38,185 nucleotides of DNA from Ruminococcus sp. UBA3767 (GTDB lineage: Bacteria > Bacillota > Clostridia > Oscillospirales > Ruminococcaceae): NCBI GenBank assembly GCA_002371625.1, contig DFFV01000048.1:1-38185 (forward strand), in the 5' to 3' direction. The notes below the pieces were generated by a model. The model saw nothing but the letters and a program-made list of their open reading frames with translations, was not told the origin of the DNA and searched no databases. The position numbers and the translations under genes are program-made. The first letter of the stretch is position 1. Every line of letters begins with the position of its first letter. Below, in pieces: positions 8,443 through 16,561 of the stretch.

Positions 8443-10398
8443 TCACTGCTCCTGCGGTGCAAAGCTGACACCGACAGGTTCAAAAGGTACGCCGTCGCTT
8501 TCGTTGAAACGGCTGAATATCTCATAGAACTCCAGACGGATTATCTGTATAGCCACGATCATACCCTCCATTGCCATGACAAATGCGTTTCCGATAACGA
8601 GTATGATTGGCCGGGAAATTGCCGAGCCGCCCTCCATAAGAGTCATTACCACGAGCATCATTCCTGCGTGGGAGAGCACGAAGCCGCCGACTCTGAGGAA
8701 GGACATAGTGTTGGAGATATACGAAAGGATAAACTCGAACATTTCAAAGAAGTTCTCAACTATAAATCCGCCGATAGTCATTTTTTCTTCCTCGTCTGCG
8801 CTCAGGCGGAATTTTTTGTACTTGACCGCCAGCGAGAACGGAACACGGCAGAAGATACATATAAGCGGTATAACTATAAGGCAGATAACGAACGGCGGTG
8901 ACATTATTTTCATATCAAACATCATCGTGCCGACCAGCCCGACTGCGACAGAGCTGTAAAATACAAGTCCTGCTATGCCGTTGCAGCCGAATATCGCTTT
9001 TTCGTAATCCCGTTGTTTGAAGCCGATATAGATATTGATGAGCATGGACATTATTATCAGTCCCACGCCTATGGCGACAGCGGTTATGAGGATAAAGTTT
9101 GTCTGCTTGAAGACCTTCAGCGGCAGGAAGCTGATGCCCAGCTGTTCATAAAGCGGATCGAGAAGCTCCTCAAAGCCGAACACCGAGCCGTAGAGAGTTC
9201 CGAACACCATGCTTGAAAGTCCGCAGCGCACCATCATTCCGCCTGCATTTTTGTTGAGCTTTTTGCCTACTATCAGTCCCAGCAGCACCACGAGGAAGCC
9301 CTGACCGAGATCGCCGAACATTATTCCGAAAAGCAGCGTATAGGTTATCGCCACGAATGCTGTCGGGTTGAAGCCGCCGTAGTTGGGCAGGCCGTACATT
9401 TCGACCATCATATTGAACGGGCGTGTGAACCAGCTGTTTTTGAGTATCGTCGGCGGTGTGCAGTTTGCATCGGCATCGGGCGGCATATATGAGACTGTCA
9501 CAGAGCCGAGCCCGTTCATCAGCTCGCTGAAATGCTTTTTATCCCTTGTGGGAACAAAGCCCTTGATATAGAATTTTCCGCTGAGGTAGCCGACTTTTTT
9601 GCGAAGCTCAAAGGTGCCGTGGAGATAGCGCAGCTTTGAATACGCCTGCTGTATCTCCTCGTAGGAGGCCGCCGAAACGGAAGATATGGTTTTCTGAGCT
9701 TCGTCGGCAAGTGCCTGCTGATGAACAAGGTCGGCGGAGAGCTGTTTTATTGCCTCATCGGCATCGCCCTCGATAGATTCCGGCAGCATTATGCGTTCAA
9801 AATACATCGAACGGAACAGGTCATCGACTATCGCCTTTTCCGACATCGGACAGAAATACATTCCCCAGCAGTAAAGATCCTGCGTTTCAAAGGGGATAAA
9901 GAAAAAGTTCTCATCGTAGTAATCGAGCTTTTCCAGGTTGTCCGTAGGCAGTCTGCCTATTCTTGAAGCGACATACTTACAGGAGAATATCTCCTTGAAA
10001 TCGCTGTTCATTCCCTGCAGGTGATTTATCTGTGTGATAGTTTCGTTTATCTCGGATATTTTTTGCAGAGAGTCTTTTTTCTGCGTATTTGCCTGTTCAA
10101 AGGCTGAGCTTATCTCTTCCGCCCGGTTTGCAAAATCCTCGGGCGATTTAAGGGTGCAGGCTGAATAGTCTGTTTCCTTCAGCTCTATGCCAAGATCTGC
10201 GGCAAGCCTTTCATAAGATTTGAGAACTGCGGTATAGCCGTTTTTCTCGTTGAGCATTGTCAGTCCGCTTGCAGCACCTGCACTGGTGAAGGCGGGCTGA
10301 ATGTGGAAGCAGCCGCTTTCGCAGCACCTGCTCAGACAGCTCTCAAGCTCGTCCATTTTGCCTACAAGGCTGACAAGCTCCATTTTTTCCATACCCAA
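8443..10398 (-). CDS. ntpI: V-type ATP synthase subunit I (a-like stator)
   Basis: Membrane stator subunit holding the ion half-channels. The 651-aa protein has a cytoplasmic N-terminal half with helical segments (residues about 1-330) and a C-terminal membrane half of about seven to eight helices, including FGIMFGDLGQGFLVVLLGLI near 360 and ISNTMSFLRVGGFVLSHAGM near 565. The latter contains the conserved Arg of the family's ion path. The likely start is a TTG at 10398 with AAAGGAG 10 bases upstream; an ATG two codons later (10392) would leave 16 bases. It follows subunit C by 26 bases and precedes K by 40. Confidence 0.94.
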   Translation of the reverse strand: MGMEKMELVSLVGKMDELESCLSRCCESGCFHIQPAFTSAGAASGLTMLNEKNGYTAVLKSYERLAADLGIELKETDYSACTLKSPEDFANRAEEISSAFEQANTQKKDSLQKISEINETITQINHLQGMNSDFKEIFSCKYVASRIGRLPTDNLEKLDYYDENFFFIPFETQDLYCWGMYFCPMSEKAIVDDLFRSMYFERIMLPESIEGDADEAIKQLSADLVHQQALADEAQKTISSVSAASYEEIQQAYSKLRYLHGTFELRKKVGYLSGKFYIKGFVPTRDKKHFSELMNGLGSVTVSYMPPDADANCTPPTILKNSWFTRPFNMMVEMYGLPNYGGFNPTAFVAITYTLLFGIMFGDLGQGFLVVLLGLIVGKKLNKNAGGMMVRCGLSSMVFGTLYGSVFGFEELLDPLYEQLGISFLPLKVFKQTNFILITAVAIGVGLIIMSMLINIYIGFKQRDYEKAIFGCNGIAGLVFYSSVAVGLVGTMMFDMKIMSPPFVICLIVIPLICIFCRVPFSLAVKYKKFRLSADEEEKMTIGGFIVENFFEMFEFILSYISNTMSFLRVGGFVLSHAGMMLVVMTLMEGGSAISRPIILVIGNAFVMAMEGMIVAIQIIRLEFYEIFSRFNESDGVPFEPVGVSFAPQEQ

Positions 10399-10424
10399 TT
10401 GAGCATTTCTCCTTTCCCGGTCGT

Positions 10425-11456
10425 TCAGCAGACCAGAAGATTGTTTTCTATATAAGCGGGATCCACGCCGTAGCGCACTCCCTCGATCATGTGGATTATG
10501 TTTGCGGTCTCATACTCGCAAAGCTGCGTAAAGGCATAAAGTACAACAGGCGCATTGAAGCTGCGGTAGATGGTGTGTTCAAGCCTTCGGTACTTATTGC
10601 GCTGCATGGTGACCTCTATCAGCTCATCTTCTGCAAGCTCGGTATGTGTTTCGTGCTCGCTGAGCCATTCGAGCATCTGCTCGGGAGTTTCAAGCTCATA
10701 GTAGTTATCCAGCCGTTTGCCGACGCCCTGTATCTTTATCTGATGCTGTTTTATCTGGTCTGCGGTGAAGCCGTAGAACGCTTTCATACGGTAGGCGTTT
10801 ATCATGTTGAGGAAGTCTATATCGGCTTTGACCATTTTAACTACCTCATCGCTCTGGCTGTCGGGGAAGGAATCCTCGGCATGACGGATAACGTTGGTAT
10901 AATACTGCGTTCTCAGTCTTCTTTCGCACTCGGTATAATCTACCGTTCCGTCCTCACCCAGAGGGACACGCACGAGCGGTTTATGGTACTTGGTCTTTCT
11001 CAGCATTTTCAGCAGCTCGGTGAAATCGCCTGCACGGCTGAGCCCGAGAAGATCAAGGCTTGTGTGCTTTATTATGTATCCCGGCAGGTCATCGAGATAG
11101 GACCTGTCAAGCCCGGTGTTTATGTTGTTGATGAGCATAAGTATGCAGCCGATCTCGGCCTTTTCTATCTGATAGCCGAAAAACGGCACTTTATCCAGCT
11201 GCTGAAATTCGCAAAGGCGGATATAGGTATCAAAGTTCTCCTTTTCAAGCAGCGTTTCAAGAAAACCTCTGTGTACGGTCATCGGGTCAACATCGCTGAG
11301 AAGCTCGCCAAAGCGCCTTGTGGTCGAAAGGTACTCGGCTATCTCGGGGACGCTGCGCTTGGTGAGTATCTCACGGTAGTTATCACGGGTGAGCATTCTG
11401 CCGTGAAGCGAGCGTATTTTTGCGACTGTTGCATTTGATGACATCGAATCGAGCAT
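10425..11456 (-). CDS. ntpC: V-type ATP synthase subunit C (d-like)
   Basis: Funnel-shaped connector between the central stalk and the proteolipid ring. The 343-aa helical protein begins with NATVAKIRSLHGRMLTRDNY, typical for the family, and carries three repeated helical bundles. The ATG at 11456 is favoured: AAAGGGG is 8-10 bases upstream, whereas the GTG at 11465 overlaps that ribosome site. It lies 41 bases after the G/H subunit and 26 bases before I. No damage seen. Confidence 0.92.
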   Translation of the reverse strand: MLDSMSSNATVAKIRSLHGRMLTRDNYREILTKRSVPEIAEYLSTTRRFGELLSDVDPMTVHRGFLETLLEKENFDTYIRLCEFQQLDKVPFFGYQIEKAEIGCILMLINNINTGLDRSYLDDLPGYIIKHTSLDLLGLSRAGDFTELLKMLRKTKYHKPLVRVPLGEDGTVDYTECERRLRTQYYTNVIRHAEDSFPDSQSDEVVKMVKADIDFLNMINAYRMKAFYGFTADQIKQHQIKIQGVGKRLDNYYELETPEQMLEWLSEHETHTELAEDELIEVTMQRNKYRRLEHTIYRSFNAPVVLYAFTQLCEYETANIIHMIEGVRYGVDPAYIENNLLVC

Positions 11457-11497
11457 GGTGTTCACCCCTTTGGAAACAAAATTGCTGCGCCAAGGTA

Positions 11498-11809
11498 TCA
11501 GTAATTGCTGATTATCTTTTCACAGATAGCCTTTTCCCACTTTCTGTGCTTGGTGCTGTAAAGCTCATCGAGCCTGGCGATGCGCTCTTTTTCTTCCTTT
11601 TCGGCTTTTTCGGTCTGCTCCTGTATCTCGGCTTTAGTGCGCAAAGAGAGCTTTTCACGAATGCTTTCGGTCTTTTCGACAGCATCTTTTTTAAGCTGCT
11701 GTATCTGCTCATCGGTCTGCTGTTCGAGCTGAGCTTTTTGCTCGTATGCTTTTTTTATTTTCTCCTCTGCGAGCCTGTCGGTCTCGAGTATTTCAGAAAT
11801 GATGTCCAT
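11498..11809 (-). CDS. V-type ATP synthase subunit G/H (peripheral stalk)
   Basis: First gene of the ATP synthase operon. The 103-aa product is almost wholly charged coiled coil, with heptad-like stretches such as EEKIKKAYEQKAQLEQQTDE and REKLSLRTKAEIQEQTEKAE. This is the form of the G/H subunit that pairs with E to make the peripheral stalk. Sequence identity in this family is low, so the call depends on position and composition. GGGAG lies upstream of the ATG, and a promoter precedes it by about 50 bases. Confidence 0.8.
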   Translation of the reverse strand: MDIISEILETDRLAEEKIKKAYEQKAQLEQQTDEQIQQLKKDAVEKTESIREKLSLRTKAEIQEQTEKAEKEEKERIARLDELYSTKHRKWEKAICEKIISNY

Positions 11810-11859
11810 AATATCGCTCCCATTTCAACAAAACCTTAAATAAACAAATTCTTGGTTCT

Positions 11860-11888
11860 ATTTTACACCTTTTTAAAAATTATAACAA
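11860..11888 (-). promoter_or_regulatory. Promoter of the V-type ATP synthase operon
   Basis: On the minus strand TTGTTA (11883-11888) and TAAAAT (11860-11865) are 17 bases apart in a very AT-rich stretch, about 50 bases before the first gene. It is diverged from the ACT-hom promoter. Confidence 0.55.
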
Positions 11889-12101
11889 GGGATATATTAT
11901 TAACGAAATCGTTTTTAAAACAAATTCATCATTGGGCGGCTGTGAAACTGCGCTTTTGGGGGAGGTGTTTTCGGCGGGCGAACGCAACAGGTAGTTGATG
12001 CTAACGGCGGCAGACACAAGATATGGGTCGGCTGTGCAAAGCGCACAGTTTTTTGGGCAGAAAATGCGGTAAATTCTCTTGAAAGCGCAAGGCAGCGCCC
12101 C
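11889..12101. other. Divergent intergenic region without a credible gene
   Basis: Between the ATP synthase operon (first codon at 11809) and the ACT-domain gene (12173) there are over 300 bases without a gene. Apart from the two promoters, the only structure seen is a terminator-like hairpin at 12032-12054. Frames of 67-97 codons on the minus strand lack a ribosome site and have low-complexity, Pro/Ser/Cys-rich composition, so I do not accept them. The base composition of 11935-12060 is richer in G than the flanks, as might be expected of decayed coding DNA. Confidence 0.5.
12032..12054 (+). terminator. Orphan terminator-like hairpin
   Basis: CTGTGC (12032-12037) pairs with GCACAG (12043-12048) around a five-base loop and is followed by six T. 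No plus-strand gene lies upstream of it. It could end a small RNA or be the remnant of a lost gene. Confidence 0.4.
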
Positions 12102-12130
12102 TTGACAAAATTGCTCAAAAGTGTTATATT
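12102..12130 (+). promoter_or_regulatory. Promoter of the ACT-hom operon
   Basis: TTGACA (12102-12107), a 17-base spacer and TATATT (12125-12130). The leader to the start codon at 12173 is only about 36 bases, so no attenuator fits here. Confidence 0.8.
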
Positions 12131-12172
12131 CGTATTTGTCGCAAGTACATCTGTGCGCAGGAGGTGGACTCA

Positions 12173-12619
12173 ATGGCGGATAAGGAAAACAGGCTGGTCA
12201 TAGTCAGCTCTGAGGTATTGCCCGAGATAATCCTGAAGGTGCTCAGCGCCAAGGGAATGAGAGCAAGAGGCGAGGCTTCGACCTCGGCGGAGGCTTGCAG
12301 GGCAGTGGGTATCTCAAGGAGCGCATACTACAAGTATAAGGACTGTGTTTTCAACTATGAGGAACAGCTGACGAACAATATTTTGTCGATATATCTTATC
12401 CTGCGTGATGAAAAGGGAGTCCTCAGCTCGATAATCTCAAAGCTGTATGAGCTGAATGCGAACATACTGACGATAAATCAGAATATCCCGATAGATTCGG
12501 TCGCTACGGTGACGGTGTCGGTGAGATTCGATCACGCAGTGATGTCGGCACAGGATATCAGCGCAGAGCTGGGAAAGGTCAGCGGAGTGGTAGACGTTAA
12601 GCTGATCTCGGGCGAATAA
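12173..12619 (+). CDS. ACT-domain protein (PheB/UPF0735 type)
   Basis: A 148-aa protein with an N-terminal helix-turn-helix-like half (EASTSAEACRAVGISRSAYY at about 37-56, then KYKDCVF) and a C-terminal ACT domain beginning near residue 74 (LSIYLILRDEKGVLSSIISK), with the Gly typical of amino-acid-binding ACT folds. This is the architecture of the family often annotated as PheB or UPF0735. It lies 33 bases upstream of homoserine dehydrogenase in the same transcript, which suggests that it senses or regulates amino-acid synthesis from homoserine. No experiment on the family is assumed. I chose ATG 12173 (AGGAGGTGG 5 bases upstream) over a GTG at 12164 that lies inside the ribosome site. Confidence 0.85.
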   Translation: MADKENRLVIVSSEVLPEIILKVLSAKGMRARGEASTSAEACRAVGISRSAYYKYKDCVFNYEEQLTNNILSIYLILRDEKGVLSSIISKLYELNANILTINQNIPIDSVATVTVSVRFDHAVMSAQDISAELGKVSGVVDVKLISGE

Positions 12620-12652
12620 GACGCACTTGTCAGAGAGGAAAGGTAAAGGATT

Positions 12653-13894
12653 ATGTGTAAAGTTGCAGTTATAGGTTACGGTACGGTAGGCTCGGGAACG
12701 GTAGAGCTGTTTATGAAAAACCGTGAGTCGATCTCAAAGAAGGTGGGAAAGGATTGCGATATCAAGTATATCCTCGATCTCAGGGATTTCCCCGATTCGC
12801 CTTTTGCTGACCGCATGGTAAAGGACTTTGACACGATACTCAACGATGATGAGGTAACTGTTGTGGCAGAGGTAGTGGGAGGCACGACCTTTGCTTATGA
12901 ATATACAAAAAAGCTGCTGGAGCACGGCAAGAGCGTGGTAACTTCAAACAAGGCGCTTGTTGCAGCCAAGGGCGCTGAGCTGATAAAGCTCGCCAAGGAG
13001 CACAGGTGCAACTATCTGTTTGAGGCAAGCGTAGGCGGCGGTATCCCTATTTTAAGGCCTATAAACAAGTGCCTGGCAGGAAACGAGATACTGCAGATCT
13101 CGGGTATACTCAACGGAACGACGAACTTTATACTTTCAAAGATGATAAAGGAGCAGATGTCGTTTGAGAATGCACTGAAAATGGCGCAGGAGCTGGGATA
13201 TGCCGAGGCTGACCCGACGGCTGACGTTGAGGGCGAGGACGCTTGCAGAAAGATATGCATTCTCGGTTCGCTGGCTTACGGCAAGCACATTTACCCCGAG
13301 ATGGTACACTGCTCGGGTATCACAAGGCTGACGCTTGATGATGTGGAATATGCCGATAATGCGGGATATGTTATAAAGCTGATAGGCTCGGTGAAAAAGC
13401 TGGAGGACGGAAAGCTCAAGGCTATCGTCTGCCCGAGATTCGTGCCTAAGACAAACCTGCTCTCAAACGTTGATGATGTTTACAATGCGATAAGCGTTGT
13501 GGGCGACGGCGTGGGCAATGTAATGTTCTACGGAAAGGGCGCAGGCAAGCTGCCGACCGCTTCGGCTGTTGTGGGAGATATAATAGACTGTCTCAAGCAT
13601 CCTCAGACCGTTCTTGCAGTTAACTGGGAGGACGACGGCGACAGGAGCTTCGTGGTGAACTACAAGCTGACGAACACGTCGGTATATGTAAGGATACAGG
13701 CTGATAACGCTCAGGAGCTGAAGGGTGCTGTATCGGAGATGTTCGGCAAGGTGATGTATCTGGAGCGTGCAGGCAGACCCGATAACGAGCTGGCTTTCAT
13801 TACGCCGAATATGAAGGAAGCGGACATTGACGATAACCTGGCTATCCTTTCGCACTCGGCTGAGATAAAGAGCAAGATAAGGATATACCAGTAA
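12653..13894 (+). CDS. hom: Homoserine dehydrogenase
   Basis: Reduces aspartate semialdehyde to homoserine with NAD(P)H, the branch point to threonine, methionine and isoleucine. The 413-aa protein has the nucleotide-binding GYGTVGSGTVEL motif at residues 8-19. The substrate region includes SGILNGTTNFILSKM at about 152-166 and QELGYAEADPTADVEGEDA at about 182-200, the family signature. A C-terminal domain from about residue 330 to the end (SVYVRIQADNAQELKGAV) resembles the regulatory ACT domain of long homoserine dehydrogenases. It forms an operon with the upstream ACT protein and is followed by a strong terminator. No threonine synthase or homoserine kinase gene is next to it. Confidence 0.95.
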   Translation: MCKVAVIGYGTVGSGTVELFMKNRESISKKVGKDCDIKYILDLRDFPDSPFADRMVKDFDTILNDDEVTVVAEVVGGTTFAYEYTKKLLEHGKSVVTSNKALVAAKGAELIKLAKEHRCNYLFEASVGGGIPILRPINKCLAGNEILQISGILNGTTNFILSKMIKEQMSFENALKMAQELGYAEADPTADVEGEDACRKICILGSLAYGKHIYPEMVHCSGITRLTLDDVEYADNAGYVIKLIGSVKKLEDGKLKAIVCPRFVPKTNLLSNVDDVYNAISVVGDGVGNVMFYGKGAGKLPTASAVVGDIIDCLKHPQTVLAVNWEDDGDRSFVVNYKLTNTSVYVRIQADNAQELKGAVSEMFGKVMYLERAGRPDNELAFITPNMKEADIDDNLAILSHSAEIKSKIRIYQ

Positions 13895-13914
13895 GGCAAA
13901 TACGAAGTTTTATG

Positions 13915-13947
13915 ACGGGAGATGTGAGGTCTCCCGTTATTTTTTTG
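13915..13947 (+). terminator. Terminator after hom
   Basis: ACGGGAGA (13915-13922) pairs perfectly with TCTCCCGT (13930-13937) around a seven-base loop, followed by a T-rich run with seven consecutive T. Confidence 0.9.
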
Positions 13948-13987
13948 CAAATTGGCAGGGCTGCGCTGCGGTTTTATGCAAAAAGTG

Positions 13988-14016
13988 TTGCAAAATAATA
14001 CAAGTTGTGATATAAT
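13988..14016 (+). promoter_or_regulatory. Promoter of the sensor-GGDEF gene
   Basis: TTGCAA (13988-13993), 17 bases, TATAAT (14011-14016). The transcript would start near 14023, which rules out translation from frames opening at 13952. Confidence 0.75.
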
Positions 14017-14086
14017 ACTATTGAATTTGCACGAAGAAGTCTTGTTCTGCATTGGGGGAGGCTTTACAGGAAAGGATGTGTGTTGT

Positions 14087-16348
14087 TTGGGCAAACGTTT
14101 TACAGTCGGACTTGTGGTCGCTTATCTTTCTAACCAGTTCAGCTGGAATATCGCCAAGGGTGCGATGGCGGCGGCGCAGGAGCTGGACGTTAATCTGGTG
14201 ATAATACCGATGAAGTACATCGGGCGTGATGTTGCTCCCGAAAGTGCTGATGAAAAATACGAGTATATGTTCAACACGATGCTTACGCATATATCCAACA
14301 AGGCTCTTGATTATGTTATCATGACAACCGGTGAGATAGCCTATTCGATGACACAGGAGGATATGCAGAGGCTGCTGGGAAGCATCGGTGATACGCCTGT
14401 TATGTCGATAGCGGCTGAGGTGGACGGCTTTGAGAGCCTGATATTTGACAACACCTCGGGCGTTAAGGAGGCGGTGAACTACCTTATCAAGACGGGAAGA
14501 AAACGCATAGGTCTGATGAAGGGCGAGCCTTATAACTACGACTGCATTGAGAGAAATGCGGCGTACAAGGAAGCTATTGAGGAAAACGGGCTTGAATATG
14601 ACGAGAAGCTGACGATATACAATGATATGTCATCGTTCTGTCACGAGCAGGTGGAAAAGCTGCTGAATGACAACCCTGATATGGATGCGATAGTTTGCTG
14701 CAATGATGATACCGCAAAAACGGTCTATGAGGTGCTTGAAAGGCACAACATAAAGATAGGCGAACAGATAGCTGTGGTGGGCTTTGACGATATGCCGATA
14801 GCTCAGAACCTTACTCCGCCGCTTGCCTCGGTAAAGGCTGATGCGCAGCAGCTGGCTTTTGCGGCTGTGAGCAGGGCGGTGGATTACCTTAACGGCAACA
14901 CTCGGTTTATAAAGCACGAACGCTTTGCCACGACCTTTATGCTCAGGGAATCCTGCTTCAGAAAGGAAGAATATCCCGATAACAGCAGGATATTCGATCT
15001 TGACAACGAGAGCTGTGCGGTAGAGATACTCAAGATAGTTTACACGGATTTTGTTTCGCCTGCACAATATGCAAAGGCGATGAAGGCGTGTGTCGGCTTC
15101 CTTGATATGTGCGATGCGGTGTTCAGGGACGGCAAAGGCACGGTCGAGGCGATGATGTCGCTGATAGACAGGGTGTTCAGGCGAAACGACGCATTTTTTG
15201 AGTACAATGTAAACAAGTTCCTTACGATCATAGATGTGGGAATGAAGTGGCTGGCGGATCATTATCCGGACAGACTCAACGACATAATCACGGTGTTTAC
15301 GCACCTTTATCAGATGGTAGCATACAGCATTGAGATGCGAAGGACTTATGAAAACGAGAGGAGCCTGAGCATAAGCCACAGATCAAATATCATCACCAGA
15401 GATATGCTGATGTTTGCAACGGAGGATGTTGAGGGTGCGTGCGGCTCGATGCTGAGGCAGCTGCATCTGCTGAACATAAGGAGAGGTTATCTCTATCTTC
15501 TGGAAAAGCCGATAGTGTGCAACAGCAGGAGAGATGTGCCGCCTGACCTGACGTGGAACCTTGAGGCATACAACATAGACAGAAAGGTCTATACTATCCC
15601 GCAGGACAGGAAGCAGGTCAATGCGCAGCAGCTTTTCAGGCACGAATATCTTCCTGAGAACAGGCGCTGGACAATGGTCATGACGGTGCTGTATTCGACG
15701 AATGTGCAGTACGGACTGGCGCTGTTTGAGATGGACCTTGATTATTTCCATTACCTTGAATACCTCACCTACCAGCTCAGCGCTGCGGTGAAGATACAGG
15801 AGCTTATCAGGACGCAGAACGATACGCTGATACAGCTCAACAAGATAAATATTGCGCTGCATAATATGTCCAGCCTTGACCAGCTGACAGGAACGCTGAA
15901 CAGGCGTGGTTTTTACAGCGAGGCTGCAAAGCAGTTCGAGCAGATGACCGACAGGCTGATAGTTGTGTTTGTTGACCTTGACGGTCTGAAAATGATAAAC
16001 GACAACTTCGGGCATTCCGAGGGAGATGTTGCGATAAAGGCGGTAGCTGACTGTCTGCGTGAGGTCATCTCGGATATAGGTATCGTGGGCAGAGTAGGCG
16101 GAGATGAATTTGTGGGAATGATGCCTTCGATATTCGACAACATGACCGAGTATGTGAGGAACAAGTGCAACGAGGTGCTTGACCAGCTCAACGAGAGGCT
16201 GAAAAGACCTTACAGGATAGCTATGTCGATGGGTATTTTTGAGTGCAAGGCGAGCGAATACAAGAGCATTGCCGAGATAATCGACAAGGCGGACTATCTG
16301 CTTTATGTGCAAAAGCGTGAGAAGAAAAAGCTGATAGACGGTGGATAA
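14087..16348 (+). CDS. Soluble periplasmic-binding-fold sensor/GGDEF protein
   Basis: A putative diguanylate cyclase of 753 aa without signal peptide or membrane helix. Residues about 1-285 follow the LacI/periplasmic-binding-protein type 1 fold (GKRFTVGLVVAYLSNQFSWN, IVCCNDDTAKTVYEVLERHN, VVGFDDMPIAQNLTPPLASV) but without a DNA-binding helix-turn-helix. A helical middle region spans about 290-590. The C-terminal GGDEF domain has DLDGLKMINDNFGHSEGD from residue 630 and an intact GGDEF motif at 671-675, so cyclic di-GMP synthesis is plausible. The four residues where the RxxD inhibitory site would sit read SDIG, so product inhibition by that route is unlikely. I place the start at TTG 14087 (AGGAAAGG 11 bases upstream, promoter at 13988); a GTG at 14078 is only two bases from the ribosome site. 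Ligand unknown, perhaps a sugar. Confidence 0.88.
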   Translation: MGKRFTVGLVVAYLSNQFSWNIAKGAMAAAQELDVNLVIIPMKYIGRDVAPESADEKYEYMFNTMLTHISNKALDYVIMTTGEIAYSMTQEDMQRLLGSIGDTPVMSIAAEVDGFESLIFDNTSGVKEAVNYLIKTGRKRIGLMKGEPYNYDCIERNAAYKEAIEENGLEYDEKLTIYNDMSSFCHEQVEKLLNDNPDMDAIVCCNDDTAKTVYEVLERHNIKIGEQIAVVGFDDMPIAQNLTPPLASVKADAQQLAFAAVSRAVDYLNGNTRFIKHERFATTFMLRESCFRKEEYPDNSRIFDLDNESCAVEILKIVYTDFVSPAQYAKAMKACVGFLDMCDAVFRDGKGTVEAMMSLIDRVFRRNDAFFEYNVNKFLTIIDVGMKWLADHYPDRLNDIITVFTHLYQMVAYSIEMRRTYENERSLSISHRSNIITRDMLMFATEDVEGACGSMLRQLHLLNIRRGYLYLLEKPIVCNSRRDVPPDLTWNLEAYNIDRKVYTIPQDRKQVNAQQLFRHEYLPENRRWTMVMTVLYSTNVQYGLALFEMDLDYFHYLEYLTYQLSAAVKIQELIRTQNDTLIQLNKINIALHNMSSLDQLTGTLNRRGFYSEAAKQFEQMTDRLIVVFVDLDGLKMINDNFGHSEGDVAIKAVADCLREVISDIGIVGRVGGDEFVGMMPSIFDNMTEYVRNKCNEVLDQLNERLKRPYRIAMSMGIFECKASEYKSIAEIIDKADYLLYVQKREKKKLIDGG

Positions 16349-16355
16349 GAATTAC

Positions 16356-16394
16356 AAGTCCGAGGGCACTTGAAAAGTGCTTTCGGACTTTTTT
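16356..16394 (+). terminator. Terminator after the sensor-GGDEF gene
   Basis: A nearly continuous 16-bp stem (16356-16371 with 16375-16390, with two G-T pairs) closes on a three-base loop, followed by six T including the end of the stem. Confidence 0.9.
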
Positions 16395-16468
16395 GCGGAT
16401 TGCAAATAGCAGTAAATCACGGATAAAAATTATAATTTCTGCATATAATTTGATAAATATGAAAATAC

Positions 16469-16497
16469 TTGACAAAACGATGCGGGTGTGATATATT
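16469..16497 (+). promoter_or_regulatory. Promoter of the lipoprotein gene
   Basis: TTGACA (16469-16474), 17 bases, TATATT (16492-16497), 65 bases before the start codon. Confidence 0.75.
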
Positions 16498-16561
16498 TGC
16501 TGTAAAGCAGACTGCTGCGAAGATCGGGAGTATGATTTGACAGAAAAGTGGGGTGCATGAT

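Noticed and set aside
11880..12173. 97- and 67-codon minus-strand frames between ntpG/H and the ACT gene
   Set aside because: No ribosome site, Pro/Cys/Ser-rich composition, and overlap with both promoters.
13952..14086. Longer N-terminus for the sensor-GGDEF protein
   Set aside because: The sequence includes the promoter (13988-14016) and has no ribosome site; the conserved fold begins at the TTG at 14087.
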